DNA of 64,000 nt, from contig NZ_CP048263.1 in the NCBI RefSeq assembly GCF_019469165.1, forward strand, positions 496,001 to 560,000, read 5' to 3'. The translations under genes were made by a program, and so were the position numbers. Positions 19,706-27,474 of the stretch are shown here, piece by piece (the stretch's first letter is position 1; each line of letters begins with the position of its first letter). Below the pieces are notes generated by a model that worked only from the letters and a program-made list of their open reading frames with translations, searched no databases and had not been told where the DNA came from. The stretch is from Gilliamella sp. ESL0443. GTDB lineage: Bacteria > Pseudomonadota > Gammaproteobacteria > Enterobacterales > Orbaceae.

Positions 19706-20132
19706 TCATCTTCTTTTCAGGGCAATAATCTAACCAATGACCTTTTTCAACAATAAGTTGGTTATCTTCAAAATGCGTTAACATATAAAGGAAATAATCA
19801 TCATTAGCTTGTCCACGTACTAGGGTGTAGTTATCCACTTTTAATCGCGATTTTTTTATACATGCTTTTAATTGATATTGAGTATCACATAAGCATTGCC
19901 ACTCTTCAGTTGGCGGTTGCCAAATTTGTTTGGTTGCCCAATTTAAACTGGAACTAGCTTGATTAAACTGACGATAATATTTGGTTTCAATCAAATAGCT
20001 CCTTTTTATCGAATCAATGGTAATTTGAAACCCCGTTAGCAAAAGAAGTCCAACAATGGTTAATATGATCACCATCAAAAGCGTGCTAAAGCCATCATAT
20101 TGAGTTACTGAACGATTAAAAGGGATTTTCAT
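19692..20132 (-). CDS. ygdB: YgdB-like pseudopilin-associated protein
   Basis: A 146-residue protein with a Gly-Phe junction and a hydrophobic helix (YDGFSTLLMVIILTIVGLLL). This resembles a prepilin N-terminus but lacks the +5 glutamate, as in YgdB/PilX-like minor pilin subunits. The C-terminal part contains several cysteines (WQCLCDTQYQLKACIKKS). It overlaps ppdB by 17 bases and ppdC by 14 bases, so the cluster is tightly coupled. It is likely a minor pseudopilin initiating assembly, by analogy only. Confidence 0.75.
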   Translation of the reverse strand: MKIPFNRSVTQYDGFSTLLMVIILTIVGLLLLTGFQITIDSIKRSYLIETKYYRQFNQASSSLNWATKQIWQPPTEEWQCLCDTQYQLKACIKKSRLKVDNYTLVRGQANDDYFLYMLTHFEDNQLIVEKGHWLDYCPEKKMIDCE

Positions 20133-20679
20133 TTTTAATAATGGTTGTTGTTTGATATTTAATTTTTTTGTTTTTCTTCAATTGAGCACTAATATCTATC
20201 TCAAAATGATTATTTTGTTTTTTGATTGAAAATTGAGTGATTTTAATGTCGTGAGGATCGAAAATTTTCTCCCAATTGACACCTTCGCAATTGATTGTTC
20301 CAACTTTATATTCCAAATTATTATTATAAAGCCGATACGCAAAGATATCTGATTTGGTTGGAATAGTCGTATTATGAACCCAATCATTGCGGATCTCGCT
20401 ATCGTAACGGAAGATATAGCAATTTTTTGCTGGGTTGATTTCAATTGGTTGCTGACTTATCTTTTCTGGTTTATTGGCGATAAATCCAGCACGTTTCAAA
20501 TCTTTGGAAATACTAACAATACCTTGATGAATATTCCTTTGTAGATGGGTATTAAGATTTTGCTGAAGTATAATCGATTGTAATTTACTATAAAAAGCTG
20601 TGATGCCAATGAAAATTAAGCTAGAAAAGGTGATGCTTAACATCATTTCAAATAACGAAAATCCATCTTGCTTTAACAT
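20116..20679 (-). CDS. ppdB: Prepilin-like protein, PpdB type
   Basis: A 187-residue prepilin-type protein. KQDGFSLFEMMLSITFSSLI gives a short positively charged leader, Gly-Phe cleavage site, Glu at mature position 5 and a membrane helix. The length equals what is expected for PpdB/PilW-like minor pilins. The mature domain contains a KNCYIFRYDSEIRNDW segment and a second Cys (TINCEGVNWEK). The processing peptidase and the rest of a pilus machine are not in the window. Confidence 0.8.
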   Translation of the reverse strand: MLKQDGFSLFEMMLSITFSSLIFIGITAFYSKLQSIILQQNLNTHLQRNIHQGIVSISKDLKRAGFIANKPEKISQQPIEINPAKNCYIFRYDSEIRNDWVHNTTIPTKSDIFAYRLYNNNLEYKVGTINCEGVNWEKIFDPHDIKITQFSIKKQNNHFEIDISAQLKKNKKIKYQTTTIIKNENPF

Positions 20680-21149
20680 CGCGGCAGCCCTGGTAAATAA
20701 CTATTTTTCTTACAAAACCGAATCCGCCCGCGATATGAAATAATAATTTGTGTGGTGCCAATGGCATTATGCAATTCGAATGTACCGGTTTGAGCCATAT
20801 TTTTTCGCCCCCAAAAAGAGATGGTTTTTTTATCGGCTAAATCATTTAATTCAACAGAATTGTTGGGTTTAATAAAATAGCTAGAGCCTTCTTGGCAAGT
20901 CGCTGGTTTTTCGCCTTTGCTGATGCTTAAGCACCAAGGCGTCAAAAAATAATAGATGTGGACATTTTCGTTAGCGTTATAAGCTTTAGCTTGGATTTCC
21001 TCAAGAAAATAGGCTAACTGTTTTGTGGTAGTAGTAAGTTCGTTACGGAGCTGTAATTCCTTCCAATGTTGCACGCCTATTGAAGCCAAAATAGCACCAA
21101 TACAGATAACAAATAAAAGTTCTACTAAAGAAAATCCATCGTTTTGCAT
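20673..21149 (-). CDS. ppdA: Prepilin-like protein, PpdA type
   Basis: A 158-residue prepilin-type protein and first gene of the ppd cluster. The leader MQNDG is followed by FSLVELLFVICIGAILAS, a canonical class III signal with Glu+5, resembling GspH/FimT pseudopilins. Cysteines occur in TPWCLSISKGEKPATCQ and at the C-terminus. The next gene overlaps by 7 bases. The roughly 220-base space to the divergent dapD presumably contains both promoters. Confidence 0.8.
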   Translation of the reverse strand: MQNDGFSLVELLFVICIGAILASIGVQHWKELQLRNELTTTTKQLAYFLEEIQAKAYNANENVHIYYFLTPWCLSISKGEKPATCQEGSSYFIKPNNSVELNDLADKKTISFWGRKNMAQTGTFELHNAIGTTQIIISYRGRIRFCKKNSYLPGLPRC

Positions 21150-21367
21150 TATTTTTTGTTACAAGATTTTATGAGGATTCAACTTTATATTCAAAGAAAA
21201 CAACTGTATTAAATATTGTTCAGATTTTGTGAAGGGTATTCCAAATAATTTATCCTTTTTGAGAAATCTCAATGATACGATAAACCACTTAAAAATAACT
21301 TTATATTATATTATACTGTTTGCCCAATTAAATTTGCTAACGGACTTAAAGTTAAAGGAAACGAGAA

Positions 21368-22192
21368 ATGCAACAATTACAAACTATTATTGAGGCAGCA
21401 TTTGAACGTCGTGCTGAAATTACGCCTTCGAATGTTGATACTGTAACACGTGATGCAATTAATCAATGTATCGCTCTATTAGACAGCGGTAAAATGCGTG
21501 TCGCGGAAAAGATTAATGGCGATTGGGTGACTCATCAATGGTTAAAAAAAGCGGTATTGCTCTCTTTCCGTATTAATGAAAATCAACTTATTGATGGTGG
21601 CGCAACAAATTATTATGACAAAGTGCCATTAAAATTTGCTGATTATGATGAAGCTCGCTTCCAACAAGAAGGCTTCCGTGTAGTTCCATCAGCAATTGCG
21701 CGTAAAGGTGCTTATGTTGCTCGTAATACCGTATTAATGCCATCTTACGTAAATATCGGTGCTTATGTTGATGAAGGCACGATGGTTGATACTTGGGTAA
21801 CTGTTGGTTCATGTGCACAAATTGGTAAAAATGTTCACTTATCTGGTGGTGTTGGTATTGGTGGTGTGTTAGAACCATTACAAGCAAACCCAACTATTAT
21901 CGAAGATAACTGTTTCATTGGTGCTCGTAGTGAAATCGTTGAAGGTGTGATTGTTGAAGAAGGCAGTGTGATCTCAATGGGCGTATTTATTGGTCAAAGT
22001 ACTAAAATTTATGATCGAGCAACTGGTGAAGTTCATTACGGACGTGTTCCAGCTGGTTCGGTTGTGGTATCAGGTAACTTACCAACTAAAGATGGCAAAT
22101 ATAGCCTTTATTGTGCAGTTATTGTGAAAAAAGTCGATGCTAAAACTTTAGGTAAAGTTGGTATTAACGAATTACTTCGTACTATCGATTAA
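21368..22192 (+). CDS. dapD: Tetrahydrodipicolinate N-succinyltransferase
   Basis: A 274-residue enzyme of the succinylase branch of lysine/diaminopimelate biosynthesis. It transfers succinyl from succinyl-CoA to tetrahydrodipicolinate. The N-terminal helical domain ([17 protein letters not shown]) is followed by left-handed beta-helix hexapeptide repeats from about residue 105 to 235 ([39 protein letters not shown]). The length is identical to E. coli DapD. TAAAGGAAACGAG upstream gives the ribosome site. A GC-rich hairpin terminates it. Confidence 0.97.
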   Translation: MQQLQTIIEAAFERRAEITPSNVDTVTRDAINQCIALLDSGKMRVAEKINGDWVTHQWLKKAVLLSFRINENQLIDGGATNYYDKVPLKFADYDEARFQQEGFRVVPSAIARKGAYVARNTVLMPSYVNIGAYVDEGTMVDTWVTVGSCAQIGKNVHLSGGVGIGGVLEPLQANPTIIEDNCFIGARSEIVEGVIVEEGSVISMGVFIGQSTKIYDRATGEVHYGRVPAGSVVVSGNLPTKDGKYSLYCAVIVKKVDAKTLGKVGINELLRTID

Positions 22193-22204
22193 TCTTAATA
22201 ATAA

Positions 22205-22229
22205 TGCCGCCGTAAATATTGTGGCGGCA
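22205..22229 (+). terminator. Hairpin after dapD
   Basis: TGCCGCC and GGCGGCA form a 7-base GC-rich stem with an 11-base loop, 12 bases after the dapD stop. The tail (ATTAAAAG) is not U-rich, so efficiency is uncertain. Confidence 0.5.
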
Positions 22230-22285
22230 ATTAAAAGAGTTGTTTAAAATAAGTAATACTTATAACGATTAGAAGAGGAAAATTT

Positions 22286-22777
22286 ATGCCTTCTTTTGAT
22301 ATTGTGTCAGAAATTCAAATGCCAGAAGTTAAAAACGGTGTCGACAATGCGACTCGTGAACTGACTACTCGTTGGGATTTCAAAAATGTCGAAGCATCTT
22401 TTGAGCTCAATGAAAAAAATGAAACCATCAAAGCAACTAGCCAATCCGATTTCCAAGTTCAACAGCTATTGGATATTTTACGTGATAAATTGGCCAAACG
22501 TGGTATTGATGGCGGAGCGCTAGAAATTCCGGAAGAGCTGGAACATAGCGGAAAATTTTATAGTATTACGGTCAAACTAAAACAAGGTATCGATAAAGAG
22601 TTAGCTAAAAAAATAGTTAAGCTGATTAAAGACAGTAAACTTAAAGTGCAAGCTCAAGTACAAGGTGAGCAGGTTCGCGTTACAGGTAAGTCTCGTGATG
22701 ATTTACAAGCTGCCATGGCATTAGTCAAAAATGGTGAATTAGGGCAACCTTTCCAATTTACTAATTTCCGCGATTAA
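22286..22777 (+). CDS. yajQ: YajQ-family nucleotide-binding protein
   Basis: A 163-residue YajQ (DUF520) protein. The typical start [20 protein letters not shown] and the [13 protein letters not shown] segment are present, followed by the second ferredoxin-like half ([20 protein letters not shown]). Members bind nucleotides or RNA, and some homologues in other bacteria bind cyclic di-GMP. AGAAGAGGAAAATTT provides a ribosome site. It is probably a single-gene unit with terminators on both sides. Confidence 0.95.
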   Translation: MPSFDIVSEIQMPEVKNGVDNATRELTTRWDFKNVEASFELNEKNETIKATSQSDFQVQQLLDILRDKLAKRGIDGGALEIPEELEHSGKFYSITVKLKQGIDKELAKKIVKLIKDSKLKVQAQVQGEQVRVTGKSRDDLQAAMALVKNGELGQPFQFTNFRD

Positions 22778-22796
22778 TAGATCTTCATTCATGATT

Positions 22797-22847
22797 ATTG
22801 CCGACTTGATGACTCCTTTTTAAAGCATTTTTCGGCAATATTTTTTT
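22797..22847 (+). terminator. Long-loop terminator after yajQ
   Basis: ATTGCCGA and TCGGCAAT form an 8-base stem with a 27-base loop, followed by A and seven T. It lies about 20 bases past the yajQ stop. The long loop is unusual but the U tract is strong. Confidence 0.65.
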
Positions 22848-22869
22848 ATCTATTTTCTTAATAAATCTT

Positions 22870-22895
22870 AAAAAAAGTTGAGGAACGCACTTTTT
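22870..22895 (+). repeat. Dispersed A-run/core/T-run element, copy 1
   Basis: Seven A, the core GTTGAGGAACGCAC and five T. It is the most divergent of four copies in this window (others at 54135, 56244 and 63175). It ends 136 bases before the bglX start codon, in the same orientation. Confidence 0.6.
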
Positions 22896-22944
22896 GAAGC
22901 TTATATTTTTAAGAATAAATGCTTTTATCTTTATTTTTAGGGAT

Positions 22945-22960
22945 GTTATTTCTAAATAAC
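22945..22960. promoter_or_regulatory. Perfect palindrome upstream of bglX
   Basis: GTTATTTCTAAATAAC is a 16-base perfect inverted repeat (7-base arms around CT), 71 bases upstream of the bglX start. It could be an operator or, with the following GAGATTTTTTT, a weak terminator. No regulator can be assigned. Confidence 0.3.
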
Positions 22961-23031
22961 GAGATTTTTTTAGTTAAATACGTTATGCTATCCGCTAGTC
23001 TATCCTCTAAAATTTAAAAATACTTATTATT

Positions 23032-25305
23032 ATGAAAAAATTCGTGTTATTTTTCGTTTTTTTTATTTTTTCATCCCCTTTATTTGCTCAAAATCCTAAT
23101 AGTGAAGAAAAGAAAGCGTTTATTGATGACTTGATGTCAAAGATGACGATTAAAGAAAAAGTAGGGCAACTGCGATTAATCAGTGTGGGTGGTGATCTTA
23201 CACTAGACAAAGTCCTTGACCAAATTGAAGCGGGTGAAATTGGTGGTATTTTTAATACTGTAGTTGAGCCTGATCTATCTCGAATGCAAGAAAGAGCATT
23301 AAAATCGCCGAATAAAATCCCTGTTTATTTTGGTTTTGATATTATTCACGGTCATCGTACGGTATTTCCTATTAATTTAGGGATTGCTGCAACTTGGGAT
23401 CGTGATGCGATAGGTAAAGTTGCTGAAGTATCATCTGATGAAGCAACTTCTGATGGACTTAATGTAACTTGGGCGCCAATGGTTGATATTACGCGAGATC
23501 CAAGGTGGGGCCGAGTGTCAGAAGGATTTGGTGAAGATCCTTATTTAGCGTCGGAAGCAGGACGTATTTTTGTCGAAAAAATGCAAAAACAGTCTCTTGA
23601 GGATAAAAAATCATTAGTGACAACCGTTAAGCATTTTGCGCTATATGGTGCGGTTGAAGCTGGTCGTGAATATAATAGTACGGATATGAGTGAACGAAAA
23701 ATGTTCCAAGAATATCTTGTACCATATAAAGCGGCTGTAGATGCAGGCAGCCGAGCGGTTATGGTTGCACTTGTTAGTGTAAACGGTATTCCTGCTACCT
23801 CTAATCATTGGTTATTAACCGAGGTACTGCGTGAACAATGGCATTTTGATGGTGTAGTGGTTAGTGATCATGGTGCTATTCGTGAATTAATTAATCACGG
23901 TGTGGCAAAAGACGCTAAAGATGCAGTTAGAATTGCGATCCTAGCTGGTATTGATATCAGTATGAATGATGAGTATTTTTTACAGTTTATACCAGAACTA
24001 GTTAATGAAGGTGCAATCTCTCAAGAGCAGATTAACCAAGCGTGTCGTCATGTATTAGAACTGAAATATGATATGGGATTATTTAAAAACCCTCATCGAA
24101 ATTTAGATCCTAATTTTGATATTGAAACCATGTTCGCCAACGATCGTTTACATCGTGCAGAAGCAAGGGATGTTGCGCGTCGTAGTATTGTATTGTTAAA
24201 AAATGAAAACAATGTTTTACCTTTGAGCAAAAATAAAAAAATTGCGGTGATTGGACCGTTAGCAGATTCAAAACGCGATATTTTGGGTAGTTGGTCTGGT
24301 GCTGGGCGAGCTAATTTAGCCGTAACCCCTTTGGAAGGGATTAAGAATGCTGTTGTTAATCCAAAATTAGTGAGTTATGCATGGGGTGCCAATATTTCGG
24401 ATGATCCAAATCTTTATAAGTTCTTAAATTTATATGAAGAGATCACTAAATTTGATAAAAGACCTGCTGATAAAATGATTGCCGAAGCGGTTGCTCAAGC
24501 TAAAAGATCTGATGCTGTTGTTTTATTTGTTGGCGAAGCCGAAGGGATGGCGCATGAATCATCAAGCCGAACTGACCTCAATTTGCAAGCAAGCCAAAAA
24601 CGTTTAATCACAGCATTAAAAGCAACAGGTAAACCACTAATTATTGCATTGATGAATGGGCGCCCACTTACCGTGAAAGAAGAATATGAACAAGCCGATG
24701 CGATGCTTGAAACTTGGTTTTTAGGTACTGAAGGTGGTAATGCTGTAGCTGATGTTCTCTTTGGTGATTATAACCCATCAGGTAAATTACCGATGTCTTT
24801 CCCAGATAATGTTGGTCAAATTCCTGTTTATTATGGTCAATTAAATACTGGTCGACCTCATGGTACGGTCAATATGGGTAAATACACCACTTCTTATTTT
24901 GATAGTCCAAACGAACCGTTATTTCCATTTGGTTATGGTTTGAGTTATACCAATTTTACGATTGATTTTTCACTATCAAAAACTGAAATGTCGCCAAATG
25001 GTGAAATCGAAGTGATAGCCAATGTAGAAAATACTGGTGATAGAGAGGGGACGCAAGTTGTCCAATTATACTTGCAAGATGTGACTGCTTCAGTTAGCCG
25101 TCCTGTCAAAGAGTTAGTTGGATTTGAGAAAATAGCACTTAAACCTCACGAAAAAGGCCAAGTAAAATTTGTTATCAAATATGACATGTTAAAATTCTGG
25201 AATGACAAAATGCAATATGTTGCAGAACCAGGTAAATTTAATGTGTTTGTAGGCTCAGATTCGACAACCAAACAAAAGCAAACATTCACTTTACTTGATA
25301 AGTAA
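23032..25305 (+). CDS. bglX: Periplasmic beta-glucosidase, GH3
   Basis: A 757-residue glycoside hydrolase family 3 enzyme exported by a signal peptide (KKFVLFFVFFIFSSPLFAQ). It releases glucose from beta-linked oligosaccharides in the periplasm. The catalytic nucleophile is D279 in VVSDHGAIRE. Substrate-binding motifs DPRWGRVSEGFGEDPYL (about 156-172) and KHFALYG (200-206) are present. The second domain (GPLADSKRDILGSWSG, GEAEGMAHESSSRTDL) and a C-terminal fibronectin-III-like domain complete the fold. The length is as in E. coli BglX. It probably supports use of plant or host-diet glycosides. It is monocistronic with a terminator. Confidence 0.96.
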   Translation: MKKFVLFFVFFIFSSPLFAQNPNSEEKKAFIDDLMSKMTIKEKVGQLRLISVGGDLTLDKVLDQIEAGEIGGIFNTVVEPDLSRMQERALKSPNKIPVYFGFDIIHGHRTVFPINLGIAATWDRDAIGKVAEVSSDEATSDGLNVTWAPMVDITRDPRWGRVSEGFGEDPYLASEAGRIFVEKMQKQSLEDKKSLVTTVKHFALYGAVEAGREYNSTDMSERKMFQEYLVPYKAAVDAGSRAVMVALVSVNGIPATSNHWLLTEVLREQWHFDGVVVSDHGAIRELINHGVAKDAKDAVRIAILAGIDISMNDEYFLQFIPELVNEGAISQEQINQACRHVLELKYDMGLFKNPHRNLDPNFDIETMFANDRLHRAEARDVARRSIVLLKNENNVLPLSKNKKIAVIGPLADSKRDILGSWSGAGRANLAVTPLEGIKNAVVNPKLVSYAWGANISDDPNLYKFLNLYEEITKFDKRPADKMIAEAVAQAKRSDAVVLFVGEAEGMAHESSSRTDLNLQASQKRLITALKATGKPLIIALMNGRPLTVKEEYEQADAMLETWFLGTEGGNAVADVLFGDYNPSGKLPMSFPDNVGQIPVYYGQLNTGRPHGTVNMGKYTTSYFDSPNEPLFPFGYGLSYTNFTIDFSLSKTEMSPNGEIEVIANVENTGDREGTQVVQLYLQDVTASVSRPVKELVGFEKIALKPHEKGQVKFVIKYDMLKFWNDKMQYVAEPGKFNVFVGSDSTTKQKQTFTLLDK

Positions 25306-25311
25306 ATACAA

Positions 25312-25337
25312 AAACCGTCGGTTTTAATCGACGGTTT
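25312..25337 (+). terminator. Intrinsic terminator of bglX
   Basis: AAACCGTCG and CGACGGTTT make a 9-base stem with an 8-base loop, followed by AGTTCTTTT. It begins 6 bases after the bglX stop. Confidence 0.75.
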
Positions 25338-25410
25338 AGTTCTTTTATTCAATCTTTCAACCTTTAAGACTAATATATAAGATTATTTACTGATATCGTT
25401 TACGTTTTTA

Positions 25411-25443
25411 AGGTAAAAAAATACGAGTCAATGACTCGTATTT
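25411..25443 (-). terminator. Intrinsic terminator of the qmcA-nfeD unit
   Basis: Inverted repeat arms AAATACGAGTCA and TGACTCGTATTT are followed on the minus strand by a TTTTTT-ACCT tail (A-run at 25414-25420 on the plus strand). It lies 19 bases beyond the nfeD-like gene. Confidence 0.8.
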
Positions 25444-25462
25444 AATCCATTTATTATTACAA

Positions 25463-25927
25463 TTATCTATTGAGTGCTTTTACTTTCAGAACTAATCCAT
25501 CAACAGCAATCACTTCAACAGGTTGTCCAACTTCTAGATCTTGGTTACATTTTGCTGACCATGTGCCATCTTTTATTTTTACCCGACCCGAACCATTAAT
25601 TATAGCCTCGGTAACGATGGTTTTGATTCCGATTAATTCTTGTTGGGGTTGATTTATTTCACTTTTACCAGATTTATCTTTACCATGTTTTTTTAACCAC
25701 ACCCACCAAAGATAAGCCGATACCAAAGTAAAAATAGCAAATAAAATCCATAGAATTGGCCAAGATAAAGGGACAACCCAAGCTATTAAACCAACAACAA
25801 TGGCTGCAATTCCACTCCAAAGCCCATATCCGGAAGTTCCCAATAGCTCAAGGATCAGTAAAATACCACCTAAAGCAATAAATACCCAGTGAGGATAATC
25901 ATAAATAACCGTTAAAAAATCAGTCAT
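25463..25927 (-). CDS. NfeD-like membrane protein, YbbK type
   Basis: A 154-residue short NfeD-family protein. Three or four hydrophobic segments occupy residues 10-75 (PHWVFIALGGILLILELLG, GIAAIVVGLIAWVVPLSWP, ILWILFAIFTLVSAYLWWVW). A C-terminal OB-fold NfeD1b domain follows (IGIKTIVTEAIINGSGRVKI, then WSAKC). Such proteins are almost always paired with SPFH/stomatin proteins, as here with qmcA 73 bases upstream. The pair is thought to organise inner-membrane microdomains. It corresponds to E. coli YbbK. Confidence 0.9.
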   Translation of the reverse strand: MTDFLTVIYDYPHWVFIALGGILLILELLGTSGYGLWSGIAAIVVGLIAWVVPLSWPILWILFAIFTLVSAYLWWVWLKKHGKDKSGKSEINQPQQELIGIKTIVTEAIINGSGRVKIKDGTWSAKCNQDLEVGQPVEVIAVDGLVLKVKALNR

Positions 25928-26000
25928 TGATTGTTACCTAATTTATTGAAATATAATATCTTCCTAATTAGATTAGGAAGAATTGTTTCACTAAAGCAAA

Positions 26001-26909
26001 TTATTTAGAGTTTTTAATTAATTCTGCAATACCGCCAATGCTACCCATTAAGCTAGAAGCATCTAGTGGCATCATCACTACTTTACTGTTATCTGAAGCA
26101 CCGATTTGTTGTAAAGCTTCAGTATATTTTTGAGCAACGAAGTAGTTGATCGCATTAATGTTACCAGCAGCAATCGCTTCTGAAACCATTTGTGTAGCTT
26201 TTGCTTCGGCTTCGGCAGCACGTTCACGCGCTTCTGCTTGTAAAAATGCAGCTTGTTTTTCACCTTCTGCTTTTAATATTTCTGACTGTTTTTCACCTTC
26301 AGAGCGTAAAATAGCCGCTTGGCGGATACCTTCTGCTTCAAGGATCTCAGCACGTTTGTTACGTTCAGCTTTCATTTGCGCGTTCATGGCTGCAATAAGT
26401 TCTGCTGGTGGGCGAACGTCACGAATTTCGATACGGGTAATTTTAATTCCCCAAGGGCTAGTTGCATCATCAACAATGCTAAGAAGTTTTGAGTTGATGT
26501 GATCACGTTGTGATAACATTTCATCAAGTTCCATACTACCAAGTACGGTACGAATGTTTGTCATCATCAGATTAATAACCGCACGCTCAAGTTGATTAAC
26601 TTGGTAAGCAGCTCTTGCAGCTTCTTGTACTTGAATAAAGCAAACCGCATCAATTTGTACATTCGCATTATCTTTAGAAATAACTTCTTGAGATGGGATA
26701 TCAAGAACTTGTTCCATCATATTAATTTTGCGACCCACACCATCCATAAATGGGATAATGATGTTTAAGCCAGGCTCAAGCGTATGAGTGTATTTACCAA
26801 AACGCTCGATGGTATATTGGTATCCTTGTGGAACAATGGTAATAGCTTTAAAAACGGTTACGATAGCTAATAAAACTATTATCGCAATAAGAATATAAAA
26901 TATTGGCAT
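26001..26909 (-). CDS. qmcA: SPFH/band-7 membrane protein QmcA
   Basis: A 302-residue stomatin/prohibitin-like protein. One N-terminal membrane helix ([20 protein letters not shown]) precedes the band-7 domain ([20 protein letters not shown] onward). A long Ala/Glu-rich coiled coil runs from about residues 180-255 ([20 protein letters not shown]). The length and start agree with E. coli QmcA (YbbJ neighbour). It is the first gene of a two-gene unit with the NfeD-like protein, and is divergent from the trp operon. Confidence 0.94.
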   Translation of the reverse strand: MPIFYILIAIIVLLAIVTVFKAITIVPQGYQYTIERFGKYTHTLEPGLNIIIPFMDGVGRKINMMEQVLDIPSQEVISKDNANVQIDAVCFIQVQEAARAAYQVNQLERAVINLMMTNIRTVLGSMELDEMLSQRDHINSKLLSIVDDATSPWGIKITRIEIRDVRPPAELIAAMNAQMKAERNKRAEILEAEGIRQAAILRSEGEKQSEILKAEGEKQAAFLQAEARERAAEAEAKATQMVSEAIAAGNINAINYFVAQKYTEALQQIGASDNSKVVMMPLDASSLMGSIGGIAELIKNSK

Positions 26910-27239
26910 ATATCAAAATCTCTAAATTTTATTAATGTATTGATTATTCTAATTGGTATTAGGATATTTGACAAACTATTAGTTTTTAACCATGTGAAAT
27001 CAAAATAGCCTAATAGATCATTTGTTAAATACGGCAACGTGGAAAATTATCTTGAAAAGATCAACCTAGCTCCTCGATTTTAATTTCATCATAAGTTATT
27101 GAGCACTGCTTTATTCGCTGGTCTGAAATCATATAGGTTAAAATCGTTCAATCATCAATGTCATTAATTTAAAAAATGAGTCTAAATAAACCTATTTTTT
27201 ATAAAGGCTAATTTTATTTATTGAATATAAAATATTCGC
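26910..27239. other. Intergenic region between qmcA and the trp promoter
   Basis: These 330 bases are AT-rich with no convincing reading frame. They must contain the qmcA promoter on the minus strand. No recognisable regulatory motif other than the trp control region that follows was seen. Confidence 0.5.
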
Positions 27240-27273
27240 TTGACAACACACTAATGAACTAGTTTAATAGTAC
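27240..27273 (+). promoter_or_regulatory. trp promoter with overlapping TrpR-like operator
   Basis: A TTGACA -35 box (27240-27245) is followed after 17 bases by a TTTAAT -10 box (27263-27268). GAACTAGTTTAATAGTAC (27256-27273) spans the -10 box and closely resembles the E. coli trp operator, an imperfect palindrome around CTAGTT/AACTAG. This predicts repression by tryptophan-bound TrpR. The trpR gene is not in the window. Confidence 0.85.
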
Positions 27274-27299
27274 AACATCTTTTTTAAGCAGATATAATA

Positions 27300-27380
27300 A
27301 TGATAAATCATCAAAATCCTTTAACTCACTATAAAAAAACTACTGTTTTGAGTTGGTGGCGCATCACTTTCTGCGGGTGA
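27300..27380 (+). CDS. trpL: trp operon leader peptide
   Basis: An ATG opens a 26-codon frame starting MINHQNPLTHYKK and ending in VLSWWRITFCG before TGA. It contains two adjacent Trp codons (TGG TGG at 27354-27359), the hallmark of TrpL. It is longer than the 14-residue E. coli peptide. Ribosome stalling at the Trp codons when charged tRNA-Trp is scarce would favour the antiterminator described in the next entry. It lies about 30 bases downstream of the predicted transcription start. Confidence 0.88.
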   Translation: MINHQNPLTHYKKTTVLSWWRITFCG

Positions 27381-27427
27381 TGTGATGATGTCCTTTTTTC
27401 ACAAGACCCGCTAAATGCGGGTTTTTT
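27361..27427 (+). terminator. trp attenuator (alternative hairpins)
   Basis: The terminator stem is ACCCGC (27406-27411) with GCGGGT (27417-27422), loop TAAAT, then a T run. The alternative antiterminator pairs GCGGGT (27373-27378) with the same ACCCGC, extended by TGTGA (27381-27385) with TCACA (27399-27403) across a GA/AG internal loop. A competing 1:2 hairpin is CATCAC (27362-27367) with GTGATG (27382-27387). All elements of classic transcription attenuation are visible. Confidence 0.88.
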
Positions 27428-27474
27428 AGTTTAAAAAAAAGATAAAAAATAATTTTATATAAAGAGAGTCAACA

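Noticed and set aside
27061-27085. CTAGCTCCTCGATTTT as a reverse-strand copy of the element
   Set aside because: It matches only a few core bases and has no flanking A and T runs.
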